Assembly: GCA_034638255.1 (NCBI GenBank)
Contig: JAWPGT010000033.1
Location: forward strand, 186,001 to 250,000
DNA length: 64,000 bases
DNA from: Coprinus comatus
Taxonomy: Eukaryota; Basidiomycota; Agaricomycetes; Agaricales; Agaricaceae
Reading direction: 5' to 3'
In this document: in pieces, positions 22,181 through 32,669 of the stretch
Layout of the letters: every line of letters starts with the position of its first letter
Position numbering within the stretch: the stretch's first letter is position 1
Program-made: the position numbers and the translations under genes
The notes under the pieces: generated by a model
What the model was told of the DNA's origin: nothing
The model's database searches: none
Seen by the model: the letters and a program-made list of their open reading frames with translations, nothing else

Positions 22181-22370
22181 GATGATGTGGACTACAGCAA
22201 TCGTTGCCGCTCACCCTTTAAGTCCAGTTGCCGACTGTCACGTGTCCGACACGCGGTGACTTCTCAACTTCTTTTTGCCTCATGGTTACCATGCCCCTTC
22301 CGACTTCACTTCCCCGCAGTCACTTTAACTTTCCACGTTCACCACACTAAGTCCTCGAGGGCTCGGCCTT

Positions 22371-22383
22371 AATGGGGGGGCAC
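22371..22383 (+). promoter_or_regulatory. Polypurine tract of the gypsy element
   Basis: aatggggggg followed by cac directly precedes the TGTCACG start of the 3' LTR, the normal place for plus-strand DNA priming. Confidence 0.6.
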
Positions 22384-22900
22384 TGTCACGTACTGTGCCA
22401 CCAACCGACCTTCCGACAGCTCTTCCGACCTTCCGACAGTTCCGACTGTCAATCTTGTTATCGGTCGCCGACCTCTTGGGCCTTCATCTCTTATCTGCTC
22501 GTCCTACTCCAACTTCCTGTTTCGGTTACTTCCCTTTTCGGTCGGCATCATCCTTTTTAGTATGTCGGCCTGTTGTTCTGTTATCTTATGTTTTGATATG
22601 TTATATTCCGATATCGGTAAACAATGTATTTAATCACTAGTCGCTCATGTACATTCCTTAGTCTGATATCAACATAGTATCCGCACTCATTCTTCTGTCT
22701 TGTCTTGTTCCGACTCTAAGTCAATCTTGTCTCTGTTCTCGTTCTCTACTCTCCTCCGTAATTCCTTCCGACATTCTTTCCGACCGTTCGGTCCTCTTGC
22801 AAGTGAGGCTAATCGCAGTATCGGAAGGGCGCAACACATACGTTGAAGCCGAAGCCTCAATCCGACGTCGCTAGCTCATCTCCGATCCCCGTTCTTAACA
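22384..22900 (+). repeat. 3' LTR of Ty3/gypsy element
   Basis: 517 bp, TG...CA ends, followed by the target duplication ctcct at 22,901-22,905. Nearly identical to the 5' LTR; the seven differences seen are all transitions at CpG positions. Confidence 0.95.
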
Positions 22901-22905
22901 CTCCT

Positions 22906-24046
22906 TAAGTTCAACGTCCTTTCTTTCCAAATCCCTTTGTGCTTGAAAAGCCTCCTTTTTGGCCAGATCAAGATCCTTTGCAATCTTTTTCGTCTCTTCT
23001 CTTCTTGAAATTGTAAGTGCATTTGCCAAGCTTTGGAAATTATTAATAATTCCCAAGGTTTCTTCTTTTCCCTCCCTCCTTAGCCTTGGAGATGTATAAT
23101 AGCTTGTAGACGCAGAACCAGTTGCTTGTTGAGAAATAAGAATGGTATATGAGTCTGTCTCTCTTGCAAATCTCTCAACCTAGTATAACTTATTAGAATT
23201 TTTTGCTTTATAAAAAAGAAAAACAACTTGCGGAAGCTATTAAACTTGGAAGCTGTCTACTATAGCGTTTATTTGACTTTCCAGAATCCATAATTTTATT
23301 TCTTAATGCTCTAGGCCTTGGAATACCTATACCAAATGGCTTGTTAATTGGATAACAAAGAATGAGAATTAATTAAACTTACTCCAAGGTTCACTTCCTT
23401 TTCGAACTCCTTCTACAAACCCATATGGCTTTTCAGTCTTGGTTACTTTCTTTTTGGCCTGAGTTACTATAGTAGGGGTGCTGGAAAAGACATCTCTTCC
23501 ATTTGATCTTGAACTAGCTGGTGTTGGGGTTGAAGGTGAAGAGGTCGATATATCAAAGTTACTGATTGTTGAAGAATTACTTGGGGAGAAACTTGTATCT
23601 GAATTTTGTTCTGGAGTAGATGGAGTAAGCGACCATGCTCTTGGGCTTGAAGTAGCAGTTCTTGTAGGTGTTAATAGATCTAGAGAAATAGCTCTGGTCT
23701 CATTTTGTCCATCATCATCCCCTTCTAGCCCCTGAGTCTCTGACATTTCTTCAATTTCCATCTCCTCTACCATTCTAGTTTCCTCAACATCTGAAGCCTG
23801 AGTCTCTATTTCTCTAGCCAAAACTTCCTAAAACTTAAAAGTTTATATCAATTATATTTTGAAATTTATTGAACTACAAACCTGGGATACTAAGATACGA
23901 CCTTTTTTCCTACCACTGCAGCTACAATCTTTTTTTAAAGGCTTCCCTGGACATATTCGACATCTAGGAGGCTGTCTAGTCTTAGTGATTGATGCTGAGG
24001 AATCCAAAACCTTTTGGGAAGGTTTTCGAACTCTGGAAGAAGACAT
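22906..24046 (-). pseudogene. KDZ-element CxC/coiled-coil accessory gene, 5' part (split by gypsy)
   Basis: Starts at the ATG at 24,046 (MSSSRVRKPSQKV), divergent from the KDZ transposase start 86 bases away. Exon 1 carries a small cysteine group, CRICPGKPLKKDCSCSG (C-x2-C-x7-C-x-C), followed by a basic GRKKGR stretch. Next come an acidic Glu/Asp region (EETRMVEEMEIEEMSE), a long Ser/Thr/Pro-rich region, TEKPYGFVEGVRKGSEPW, and after further introns a coiled coil (KKIAKDLDLAKKEAFQAQ). The coiled coil reaches the gypsy LTR at 22,905 and resumes at 14,583. The gene is therefore intact apart from the insertion. I do not recognise the family. The position suggests a partner of the transposase, perhaps DNA-binding and oligomerising. 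Confidence 0.6.
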
Positions 24047-24132
24047 TGGTAAAGTTACCTAAGTTGAATTTTGACTTATATAAGGATATGGTAATTAGAT
24101 TGTTCCTAGCTTTCCCACTTCCCTCATATCCA
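24047..24132. promoter_or_regulatory. Putative bidirectional promoter between accessory gene and KDZ transposase
   Basis: Only 86 bases separate the two divergent start codons, so transcription of both genes must start from this AT-rich interval or overlap the neighbouring coding sequence. Confidence 0.4.
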
Positions 24133-26839
24133 ATGCCTAAACGTTCCTATCCTGAGGATGAACTACCTCTATTAACTCTTGATTCTCCACCTGAACAAGA
24201 GATGAGTCTAGCTTCACTTGATGATCCACTAGATTACCCAAGCTTAGGAAGCGTTACTGGTACACCGCAGAAAAAACAAAAAATCATAAAAAACAAAGTT
24301 AATAGACAAACCAAAGGAAAGAAAAGAGGGGAAAGCATAGTATTACCAGTCCAAACACCTTTTACCTTCTCTCCAATTTCTAATGAAATGGAAGTTATGG
24401 AATATATAGAAGAAAGAGAGGAAGTAAGAGTCAACGAAAATGATGGCAATACATCTTATTTGGAATTTGTTGATGGAGTCATTGTTGGAGTCATACCTTT
24501 TTATCGCATTTCATCAAATATATTTATAGTTCAAGGCTGGGATTCTAAATACTCAACCTTAAATGTTTGTTTTTTTTTTTTTTGGTTTGGCATATATCTC
24601 AAAGTTCTCTTTCAGAATAAATGGTATCATCTTCAAATGGACTACTCAACTACCAATCCTACCCCTGTTTGCTATTGTGGACCCAATTTTGAACAAGCAA
24701 AATGTGTTCATTCCCAGTTTTTACTAGAATATGGTGTTAAATATTTTGAAGAACCTGAAGGTTTGTTTTTCTACTCTTAACTATTATACAATTTAAAATA
24801 ATATATAACATATCTATAGATATTGATCTTGATATTGTTCTATTCTTTCGAGAAAAGCAAGAAAGTGAATATCTCAACTGCTTTTCCCTCTCCTCTCCTC
24901 AAGATCCAAGATCAGCCAAAAATAGAACTATTACAACTTTTATTGGGCTTGATTCTGGACAAGGAATCTGGAAATGTAACAAGGACTCTGGAAATCATTG
25001 CAATCATATCAAACACTCTATTCAGTATTTTAATGGTTCCAAAAATTCACATTCTTCTTTTAATGAAAATTGTTCTAGTAATGAAATTCCCACTGGTACG
25101 AAAATTTTAGTTTTATATAGATTCTATTACTAAACTCAGTTAAAACAGAAGAACAATTAATTGTTCCAAATATTGGTATCAAGTCCATTAAACCTATATC
25201 ATATAGGTCAATTTTACCACCCCTTTCAACCCGACTACCTTCAGATCCAAAACTCTATGAAGATATCCCTCCTATAACCAACGTTCCTCAGCTCCTTCCT
25301 CTTAACTTGCATTCCAAATGTCTTTGTGGAAAAGAGTACAATCCTCAATTGCCTACATATCATCTCCCTTGCGTCATCTATACTCTTACCAAGGGCATTA
25401 AAACCACTATTGAACTCCAAACATGCTCTTCTTGTTCAAAATCAAGATACCAAGCAATTGGTCCAGATTGTCGTGACTTGGGACTTCTCAATCTTAATAA
25501 CCATGCTCTTTTTTCCCATGATCTTCTTGAAGATTATACTCTCTCCTATACCTCATCGGAAACTCCATTTATTGCATGGGTTAAAGTTACCTCAGCCAGA
25601 TACCAACGTTTCCAAAGTGATATTGTTTTTTGTGATGAAAAAACATTCAGAAACGCCTGGTTTGGATATGCATCTCTATTATTTCTTGAAAATGATATGA
25701 AATGTCCCATTTGTAAAGATTTTCCTGAAACTGTCATTTGGGATGGTGTTACTTTGGTGTTTAATAAGAAAAATCTTCAAGAATCCCTTTATCCTCCAAC
25801 AACCACTCATCCTAACTCCATTATTCGCAAGGGAACCTATCCCAAAAATCAACCATTAATTACCAATTCACAATGCCAAAAACTTCTTTTAAACACTTTT
25901 GGGGAACCATTAAAAGTTCCTCAACAAGTTGTTATTAATCAATTGGAGAATCAAGATTCATCTGATGAAGAGCTGGAGCATAATCGTTCTCAAAGCTTTC
26001 AAAAGCAAATGGCTAAAATTAATAATCTTCCTCTTCTTCAAACATATCTTGGAGAAGAAAGCATATATCTAGAGCAATTGTTTGAAAAATATTGCTCTGC
26101 AAAAGCGTTACTACAATTTGGTACTTGTCCCAAAGAAATTAGCCAGTTTTTTCTTTCAGGTATGTTTATTTTTCTATTATGAAAATAGACTACTAAAATT
26201 CTAACTTATAGTTGGGAAGTAACGATTCTCTTCTTCAAGTTATTAATATGCCTGCTTTAAAGGCTCTCAAATCTTTTCTTGAAGATCCCTCCCAACAACA
26301 AAGATTGGATCTTCTTTCTTGTATACCTTCATTATACTGGCTTTTACTTTTTCACCAAAAACAAAATCCAAACTGGGAATCATCTACTTTGGGCATTTGT
26401 AGCTGGATTAGAGATAAGGTCGAAAAAGGGTGGAACAATATCATCAAATATAATGTTCCTGATATTACTAATGATGCAAAGGACGTTGATGGAGGTTGGA
26501 ACAAGGCAAGTTTCAAATTTATATTTTGTTCTGATACTTATAATAAATAGAGTGGCTGCAAATATAGTATGCCTCAAATCAGACATCGTCCTAAATGGGG
26601 CAGGAGACTGATATAAATGGTAACAAATAGGTACCACTAGTTGTTATAAATGGATACCACTAGTTGTTTCAAATAGGTACATACGTATGTATCTTACTTG
26701 GCACATATGTCTGTACCACCCTTTGTACATATATATGTATCCATTATTATTATGATAGGCAATAGGAATGAATTAATCTGAATTTTGTACACTTTTAGAT
26801 TAGAGAAATTCGAAAAATTGAAAAAAAAATTAGGTGAAA

Positions 26840-27290
26840 TATAGTAGATTTGTACAGGAAACTTGTACAGATGTACTACATTTCTCATAATTGTAGTAGA
26901 TTCCTACAAGTTTCCTGAAGAAATTCACTACATTTTCAATAATTGTAGTACATTTGTACAAGTTTTCTGTACAAATTTACTACATTTCTCATAATTGTGG
27001 TAGATTTGTACAAGTTACTTGTGCAAATGTACTACATTTCTCATGATTGTAGTAGATTCCTACAGGCTACTTGTACAAATGTACTACATTTCTCATGATT
27101 GTAGTAGATTCCTACAGGTTACTTGTACAAATGTACTACAATTCTTGGAAATATAGTAGATTCCTACAAGTTACTTGTACAAATGTACTACATTTCTCAT
27201 AAATGTAGTACATTTGTACAAGTAACTTGTAGGAATCTGCTAAAGTTACCAGAACTATAGTACATTTGTACTCAAATTAGCAATTTCCAA
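26840..27290. repeat. Left subterminal repeat array of the nested element
   Basis: Seven to eight imperfect copies of a 45-60-bp unit combining tgtagtagattcctacaag, acttgtacaaatgtactaca and tttctcataat. The same unit in opposite orientation fills 30,270-30,960. Palindromic halves (gtagtaga/tctactac and cttgtac/gtacaag) suggest binding sites. Confidence 0.75.
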
Positions 27291-27912
27291 TAGTCTAATA
27301 ATATGATATATGCAAAATACAGAATGTACTATAGCACAATGAAAACTTGGCCAAATCCCATCAAACTACCTTCAAATGGAAGCGCTCAGGAATGCCGTTC
27401 CAGGTGTACAAAAGGCATCTAGTATGGTGCAGTATTAGCTGAGATATTGACTAATCACCCTTTATATCATCTGTAATTTGACTTATTTCACCACAATTGA
27501 TTGCTAAAGCCATATTCCCTTTACACCATCATGGAGTACTCCTAAATGCTGTTTTGTACGTGAATAGAAGGTTAAATTCAGACCATTATAGCATGAGATA
27601 TTCTATTTTTATGAGGTCCAGAGTATATGTTGCATAACACCATGAGTAATTATAGCCTCGGGACGCCCAATACAGCGCTGGAACGGCATTTTTGAGCGCT
27701 ACCGAACAAGCCCTTACACGGCCCAATCGGCCCAGAAATGAGCAAGTAACAACATTTTTATTATTTACATACAGTATGACATATACCATTACACAATACT
27801 GCCAGCACACAATGGTAACTATGGCACCAATTGTGTGTCATTAACTAAATTCAGGGTCTAGTGACAGCACTAGCTCCGGACTTCTGACTTATTTGCTGGC
27901 ATGTTTCTGGGA

Positions 27913-28010
27913 TATAAAAGCCTTGGGTTTCAGACAGCAAAAAATCAGTTCTCATTCTTTCCCTTTACTTTGCCCTTACTCTGTCCCCTCTTTCTCTTTA
28001 TGCTCAATCT
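27913..28010 (+). promoter_or_regulatory. TATA box and pyrimidine-rich start region inside the nested element
   Basis: tataaa at 27,913-27,918 is followed 40-90 bases downstream by a long C/T-rich tract (cattctttccctttactttgccc...), the usual layout of strong fungal promoters. No long open frame follows, but a set of stem-loops begins about 350 bases downstream, so the product may be an untranslated RNA. Confidence 0.4.
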
Positions 28011-28373
28011 CAAGTAGGAGGATGCCCTGTGTCAAGTTGTATTAATGCTATTGAGGGCCCCAATAGACATTATGCACTTGTGTGGTACCTACTTGGCCTC
28101 TTTTATGAAGGTTTTGATAGATTCTGGCATCAGACCTTAGGTCTGGGAGATATTTTATTTCTCTTGTAAGTGTTTTCTTATCTAACTTGACGAAATTAAC
28201 AATCTTTTGATAAGTTTTTTATTTTATTCTATTATTACATCAAGCTATTATAATTTGGTATGTTATTGATTTATTTTGAACATTTCTGACGCATTTTTGA
28301 CAGATTTTTATTTTATATTATTAGTTATAGTATCTTAGTTATCTTTTTATACTTACTTTCTCTTTTGTAAAGT

Positions 28374-28482
28374 AACTTGTGAAGTTAGTGGAGTGCACAC
28401 CACTAGCTTTATAAGTTATTCTTTTTTCTTTTTCTTTTCTTTATTAACTTGTTTTAAGAAGTTTGTGCAGACTTCTTATTTC
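28374..28482 (+). other. Pair of stem-loops followed by T-rich tracts
   Basis: Stem-loop 1 pairs 18 bases (28,374-28,391 with 28,400-28,417), including three G-T wobbles, around the loop agtgcaca. Stem-loop 2 (about 28,446-28,487) pairs aacttg and taagaagt with attcttatt-type complements around the loop ttgtgcag, with a 3x3 internal loop. Each is followed by a T/C-rich run. The wobble pairs favour a function as RNA rather than DNA cruciform. Confidence 0.55.
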
Positions 28483-28699
28483 AAGTTTTTTTTTCTTTCT
28501 TTTTTTACTTGTATGTAGAATATGGCTATGACTTATTATTTTTTGCTATTTCTTTGTCCTAACCCTAACCCTAAGAGCATAATTTTATTTCTACAAGTGT
28601 TTATTGATTGATTTCATTAATAATTACAACAACTCTATATATATTTGTTTGTTTTTTATGAATATAACAACTAATTAAATAACTCTTGATTGAGTGGGA

Positions 28700-30260
28700 C
28701 TTGTACATTATTTTCGCTTTTTGTGACATCCCAGTGTGATGTCACACTTCAAAAAAGCGTCATATATATCTTACTCATTTCTTATTCAAGTTACTTTATT
28801 TATTTTTTCATTAGACTTCATTGACTGTTACAATTATATACATAAATAGTAAGACTTAAAAGACTAAGAAATAATAATAGAAATTACTCTACTTTATATA
28901 TTATATATGTATACTACTGTAATGTTAAGAACAGAGATTAGAGTATAAATCAATAATGTTGGGATGAGGCTTTAGCTTTAACTTATATATCTTTCTAATA
29001 CTATAGTTAGCCTTACTTACAAAAGGACTAAATAATAGAAGGATATTAGTAGAAGTTCCAAAAAAGTAGAGTAAGAACAAAGAGTAGAGGATTGACTTAG
29101 AATTGGAATAAGACTTTTAGTAATATAAATATCATAAGTTAGAAGACAATCTAATACTTGAAGTCAATAATTGTAAGGGCAACTTGAGGATCAGTAACTT
29201 AGTATAATGTCTAGCAAGGAAATCTGAAGTTATATTAAGTCAAAAATGTAATATAACTAATACACCATATCTAGTGAGGAAATCCAAATCCAAAGAGATA
29301 AGAATTAACCTACTGTGTTACAGTTTCATATTTATCATGACTAATCATTAGAACTAATGATGGACAATAGTGTACTTTTTCTTACTTGTTTCACATAGCC
29401 TTGGACTAGTGTTTCTACGTGCTTCCACTTGTTGTTTCTCCTATCGTTTCAGCAGTAGATAGTTTCACCTTCCTGTCTTACATGTATCATGCACAGCCTA
29501 CAACCTGTACTCGTAGTTGTATAAATACATGGACAGCAACAGAGATTAAGCTTCAGCTTAATACTCTCTTGTTTCCCACTTCTACTTCTTATCATCATTC
29601 CGCCTCTACCTTGATAAGCCTAGAACTCAGAGTCAGCTCTAACTCCTGCATGAACGGCTTACTAGTAAGGAACACCTGTGATCTACAGTCTGAGTACTGT
29701 GGAGGTTGTCCCCTGAAAGTAGTCTCAGTAAGAGTAGACATTCTCCTCCTACAAGTATCTTGAAGAGATCCATTGTAGCATCATCTATACTGAAATGGAG
29801 GTATAGGCAAGAACTATAACATACTGGGCATCTATACTAAGTACTGCTACTGAAAAAGGAAAGTTAGCCTCCATACTGATATCAGTAAATTAAGTAACTT
29901 AGTCTTTAACAAAATTGAGATGGAATAAATAGATTGAAGAAATATTGTAAGGGAACTATTTTCTGATTCTATTTCCAACTGTTTTAATGATATTATTAAC
30001 TTACTAAATACTAACATTCCTGACTTTGTTACCAATGCCAATTCTAACTTGTTAAAGTTCATATTCAAATCACTCAACTCAATAATTAATCTAGATATCT
30101 TAATAAGGTACTTTACACCAAATATAACTATCACTTCTAGAAATTGATAGCAAATATATATAAGTGTATTTATTGACTATAAAAAATAATATAAAAAATA
30201 ATAAGTTAGAGTTTTTTTATAACTGATTTATGAGATAATTGCTAATGAATATATTTAGTA
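28700..30260. other. Interior of the nested element without recognisable genes
   Basis: AT-rich. An inverted pair cgctttttgtgacatc / gatgtcacac...aaaaaagcg lies at 28,718-28,763. One open stretch at 29,419-29,763 (114 codons) has no recognisable motif and may be chance. Nothing else can be supported. Confidence 0.4.
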
Positions 30261-30269
30261 ATATCTAGT

Positions 30270-30960
30270 ATACTATAGTTGTAAAAATCTACTATGTTTA
30301 TAGAAGTTATAGTATATTTGTACTCTAACTTTTTAGAGAAATATAGTATAGTTTTTGCAAATATAGTAAAAATCTACTATATTTCCAATAATTTTAGTAG
30401 ATTTGTACAAGTTACTTATACCAATGTACTACATTTCTTATAATTATAGTAGATTCCTACAAGTTGTCTAAAGAAATCTACTACATTTCTCATAATTGTG
30501 ATAAATTTGTATAAGTAACTTGTAGGAATCTACTATATTTCCAAGAATTGTAGTACATTTGTACAAGTAGCCTGTAGGAATCTACTACAATCATGAGAAA
30601 TGTAGTACATTTGTACAAGTAACCTGTAGGAATCTACCACAATTATGAGAAATGTAGTAAATTTGTACAGAAAACTTGTACAAATGTACTATAATTATTG
30701 GAAATGTAGTGAATTTCTTCAGGAAACTTGTAGGAATCTACTACAATTATTGAAAATGTAGTAGATTTCTTCAGGAAACTTGTAGGAATCTACTACAATT
30801 ATTGAAAATGTAGTGAATTTCTTCAGGAAACTTGTAGGAATCTACTACAATTATTGAAAATGTAATAGATTTCTTCAGGAAACTTGTAGGAATCTACTAC
30901 AATTATGAGAAATGTAGTACATCTGTACAAGTTTCCTGTACAAATCTACTATATTTCACC
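30270..30960. repeat. Right subterminal repeat array of the nested element
   Basis: About eleven to twelve copies of the unit described for 26,840-27,290, in inverted orientation. A sub-array of four near-identical copies (tcaggaaacttgtaggaatctactac) lies at 30,715-30,900, indicating recent local duplication. Confidence 0.75.
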
Positions 30961-31814
30961 TAATTTTTTTTTCAATTTTTCGAATTTCTCTAATCTAAAA
31001 GTGTACAAAATTCAGATTAATTCATTCCTATTGCCTATCATAATAATAATGGATACATATATATGTACAAAGGGTGGTACAGACATATGTGCCAAGTAAG
31101 ATACATACGTATGTACCTATTTGAAACAACTAGTGGTATCCATTTATAACAACTAGTGGTACCTGTTTGTTACCACTTTTGGTTAGTCAGCTACCTGTCC
31201 TAAATATCCAGGATTTAAATATGAGGCTGAAAAAGAACAAAAAGAACGTGGAGGAAAGTGCAACAAATATTATAGCACTTATGGCGAAAGTGGACTTACA
31301 GGAGGTATTATGTGTGCCTGGTGTACCCATTCTATTTGCTATGGATATCATTGTATTCCTTCAAGTGAAGGAAGAAATGATGTATTCTCAGCAATGATAA
31401 CTAGATGGCCAAAAGCACCTAAGTATGTGATATATGATTTCGCATGTCAGCTAGGACCATATTGTCGAAGTCGGGAACCTATGTTTTTTGCAGACACATT
31501 ATTTCTGATTGATAATTTCCATTCATCAGGACATCGTAGATGTAGTCCAGCCTACTTTCTCAAAACATATTCTGAAAGCCAACCTTTGCTGGGAAGGATA
31601 AATTCCAGTGCTGCTGAATGTGGAAATGGAGGTCTTACAAGAATAAGGAAGTCGGTTAGATATATGGGGCAGGAAAGATCCATAATTTATACTATGGTTT
31701 TTTTATCTATTTGGAATAGAGTTAGAACACAGAATATACAGAAAAAGTTTTTTAGTATACATATTGTAGTATCTAAAACAAGTTTGGTATATTCATAGAT
31801 ATTGTATAAGATAT

Positions 31815-32590
31815 AGAATTCTACTATACTGGGATATGACCTTTTACAATACTACAAATCCTACTACAGTATAGTACGAGTTGTACAAGTCTACTATAGT
31901 ACGGTGGGTGTAGTAGAATTCTACTACAGTACAGTGCGAGTAGTAGGATTCTACTACAGTATAGTGTGGGTAGTAGAATTCTACTACAGTATAGTGTGGG
32001 TAGTAGAATTCTACTACAGTATAGTGTGGGTAGTAGAATTCTACTACAGTATAGTATGGGTAGTAGAATTCTTCAATCCTATAGTGTGAGTAGTAGGATT
32101 CTACTACAGTATAGTGTGGGTAGTAGAATTCTACTACAGTATAGTGACAGTTGTAGAATTCTTCAATCCTATAGTGAGTAGTAGGATTCTACTACAGTAT
32201 AGTGTGAGTAGTAGAATTCTACAACAGTATAGTGTGGGTAGTAGAATTCTACTACAGTATAGTGTGAGTAGTAGAATTCTACTACAGTATAGTGTGAGTA
32301 GTAGGATTCTACTACAGTATAGTATGGGTAGTAGAATTCTACTACAGTATAGTGTGGGTAGTAGAATTCTACTACAGTATAGTGACAGTTGTAGAATTCT
32401 TCAATCCTATAGTGTGAGTAGTAGAATTCTACAACAGTATAGTAAGAGTAGTAGAATTCTTCAATCCTATAGTGAGAGTAGTAGAATCCTACTACAACAT
32501 AGTGCAAGTAGTAGAATTTTACTATAGTATAGCATGTGTAGTAGAATTCTTCAATCTTATAGTGAGAGTAGTAGAATTTTACAATATAGC
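31815..32590. repeat. Right subterminal tandem array of the giant KDZ element
   Basis: About 25 copies of a 30-bp unit reading agtagaattctactacagtatagtgtggg with variants, the reverse complement of the left array unit. Several copies carry a deviant half (gaattcttcaatcctatagtg), a variant that also occurs once in the left array near 180-200. Followed by the presumed element end at about 32,667. Confidence 0.85.
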
Positions 32591-32669
32591 TGGATACAGC
32601 CCACTGTACCCAAAAATTACAACTAGTGGTATCCATTTGTAACCGCTTTTGGTTAATCCGCTACGTGGA

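Larger units (their letters stand above)
14584..22900 (+). mobile_element. Ty3/gypsy chromovirus, full length, with nested solo LTR and antisense ORF
   Basis: An 8.3-kb element with 517-bp LTRs and the 5-bp target duplication ctcct. Its order is gag, then protease, reverse transcriptase, RNase H, integrase and chromodomain (chromovirus order), then an antisense ORF with a Zn2Cys6-type motif, then a polypurine tract just before the 3' LTR. Pol is broken by a TGA at 17,711 and by a 348-bp solo LTR at 18,800. Low LTR divergence (about 1.4 percent by eye) suggests a recent insertion. It interrupts the coiled-coil accessory gene of the KDZ element. Confidence 0.95.
26597..31197. mobile_element. 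4.6-kb non-autonomous KDZ-like element with long inverted ends
   Basis: Flanked by the 8-bp duplication tcctaaat (26,589-26,596 and 31,198-31,205). About 300 bp at the two ends (26,610-26,910 and 30,885-31,185) are near-perfect inverted copies. Inside them are subterminal arrays of a 45-60-bp unit built on gtagtagattcctac and acttgtacaaatgtactac (26,840-27,290 and 30,270-30,960). The right terminus, ctagtggtacc...ttaccacttttggttagtcagctac, is close to the right terminus of the surrounding giant element (32,625-32,664), and 8-bp duplications are usual for Zisupton-type elements. No transposase is encoded, so it is probably mobilised in trans by a KDZ transposase. Confidence 0.85.
24133..31798 (+). 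pseudogene. KDZ transposase with SWIM-like/CxC cysteine clusters, split by a 4.6-kb element
   Basis: The ATG at 24,133 (MPKRSYPEDELP) opens a multi-exon gene. Domains in order: an N-terminal basic/acidic region; a SWIM-like zinc finger CYCGPNFEQAKCVHSQ (about 24,670-24,720); a second Cys/His group GIWKCNKDSGNHCNHIKH (about 24,970-25,015); the CxC5-like cluster with KCLCGKEYN, LQTCSSCSKSRYQ and CPICKDFPETVIWDGVTLVF (25,310-25,770); then, beyond the insertion at 26,597-31,197, the CxC6-like cluster (GGKCNKYY ... MCAWCTHSICYGYHC) and the RNase H-fold catalytic part. Candidate acidic residues are in YVIYDFACQ, IDNFHSSGHRRC and NSSAAECGNGG. The TAG is at 31,796-31,798. Removing the insert and one 8-bp duplication rejoins the exon in frame. 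The exon 4/5 junction near 26,160-26,215 looks one base out of phase, a possible second lesion. Confidence 0.8.
1..32667. mobile_element. Giant KDZ DNA transposon carrying a TET/JBP gene (left end outside window)
   Basis: The boundaries are inferred. Inverted subterminal arrays lie at 1-590 and 31,815-32,590. A KDZ-type transposase gene runs toward the right array, and a TET/JBP-type dioxygenase gene lies near the left array. The right terminus is put near 32,667 because the sequence at 32,622-32,667 resembles the terminus of the smaller nested element that ends at 31,197. TET/JBP genes carried with KDZ transposases are known from basidiomycetes (Iyer, Aravind and colleagues). Once the gypsy element (8.3 kb) and the nested 4.6-kb element are subtracted, about 19-20 kb remain, of which the stretch 4.4-14.5 kb may be further foreign sequence. 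The alternative is that the two arrays belong to two different KDZ copies in opposite orientation. Confidence 0.6.

Noticed and set aside
28555..28578. Telomere-like cctaaccctaaccctaag
   Set aside because: Only about two and a half units, is inside a mobile element, and there is no sign of a chromosome end or fusion.
29847..30134. 95-codon leftward frame inside the nested element
   Set aside because: AT-rich, hydrophobic low-complexity product, no motif, no splice context.
26694..31099. Identical 64-codon frames at 26,694-26,888 and 30,905-31,099
   Set aside because: They lie in the inverted ends of the nested element and are explained by the repeat, not by a conserved protein.
31904..32636. 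Open frames made of repeated YYSIVWVVEF / QYSVGSRILL peptides
   Set aside because: They are translations of the 30-bp repeat array, which stays open in several frames on both strands. Not genes.
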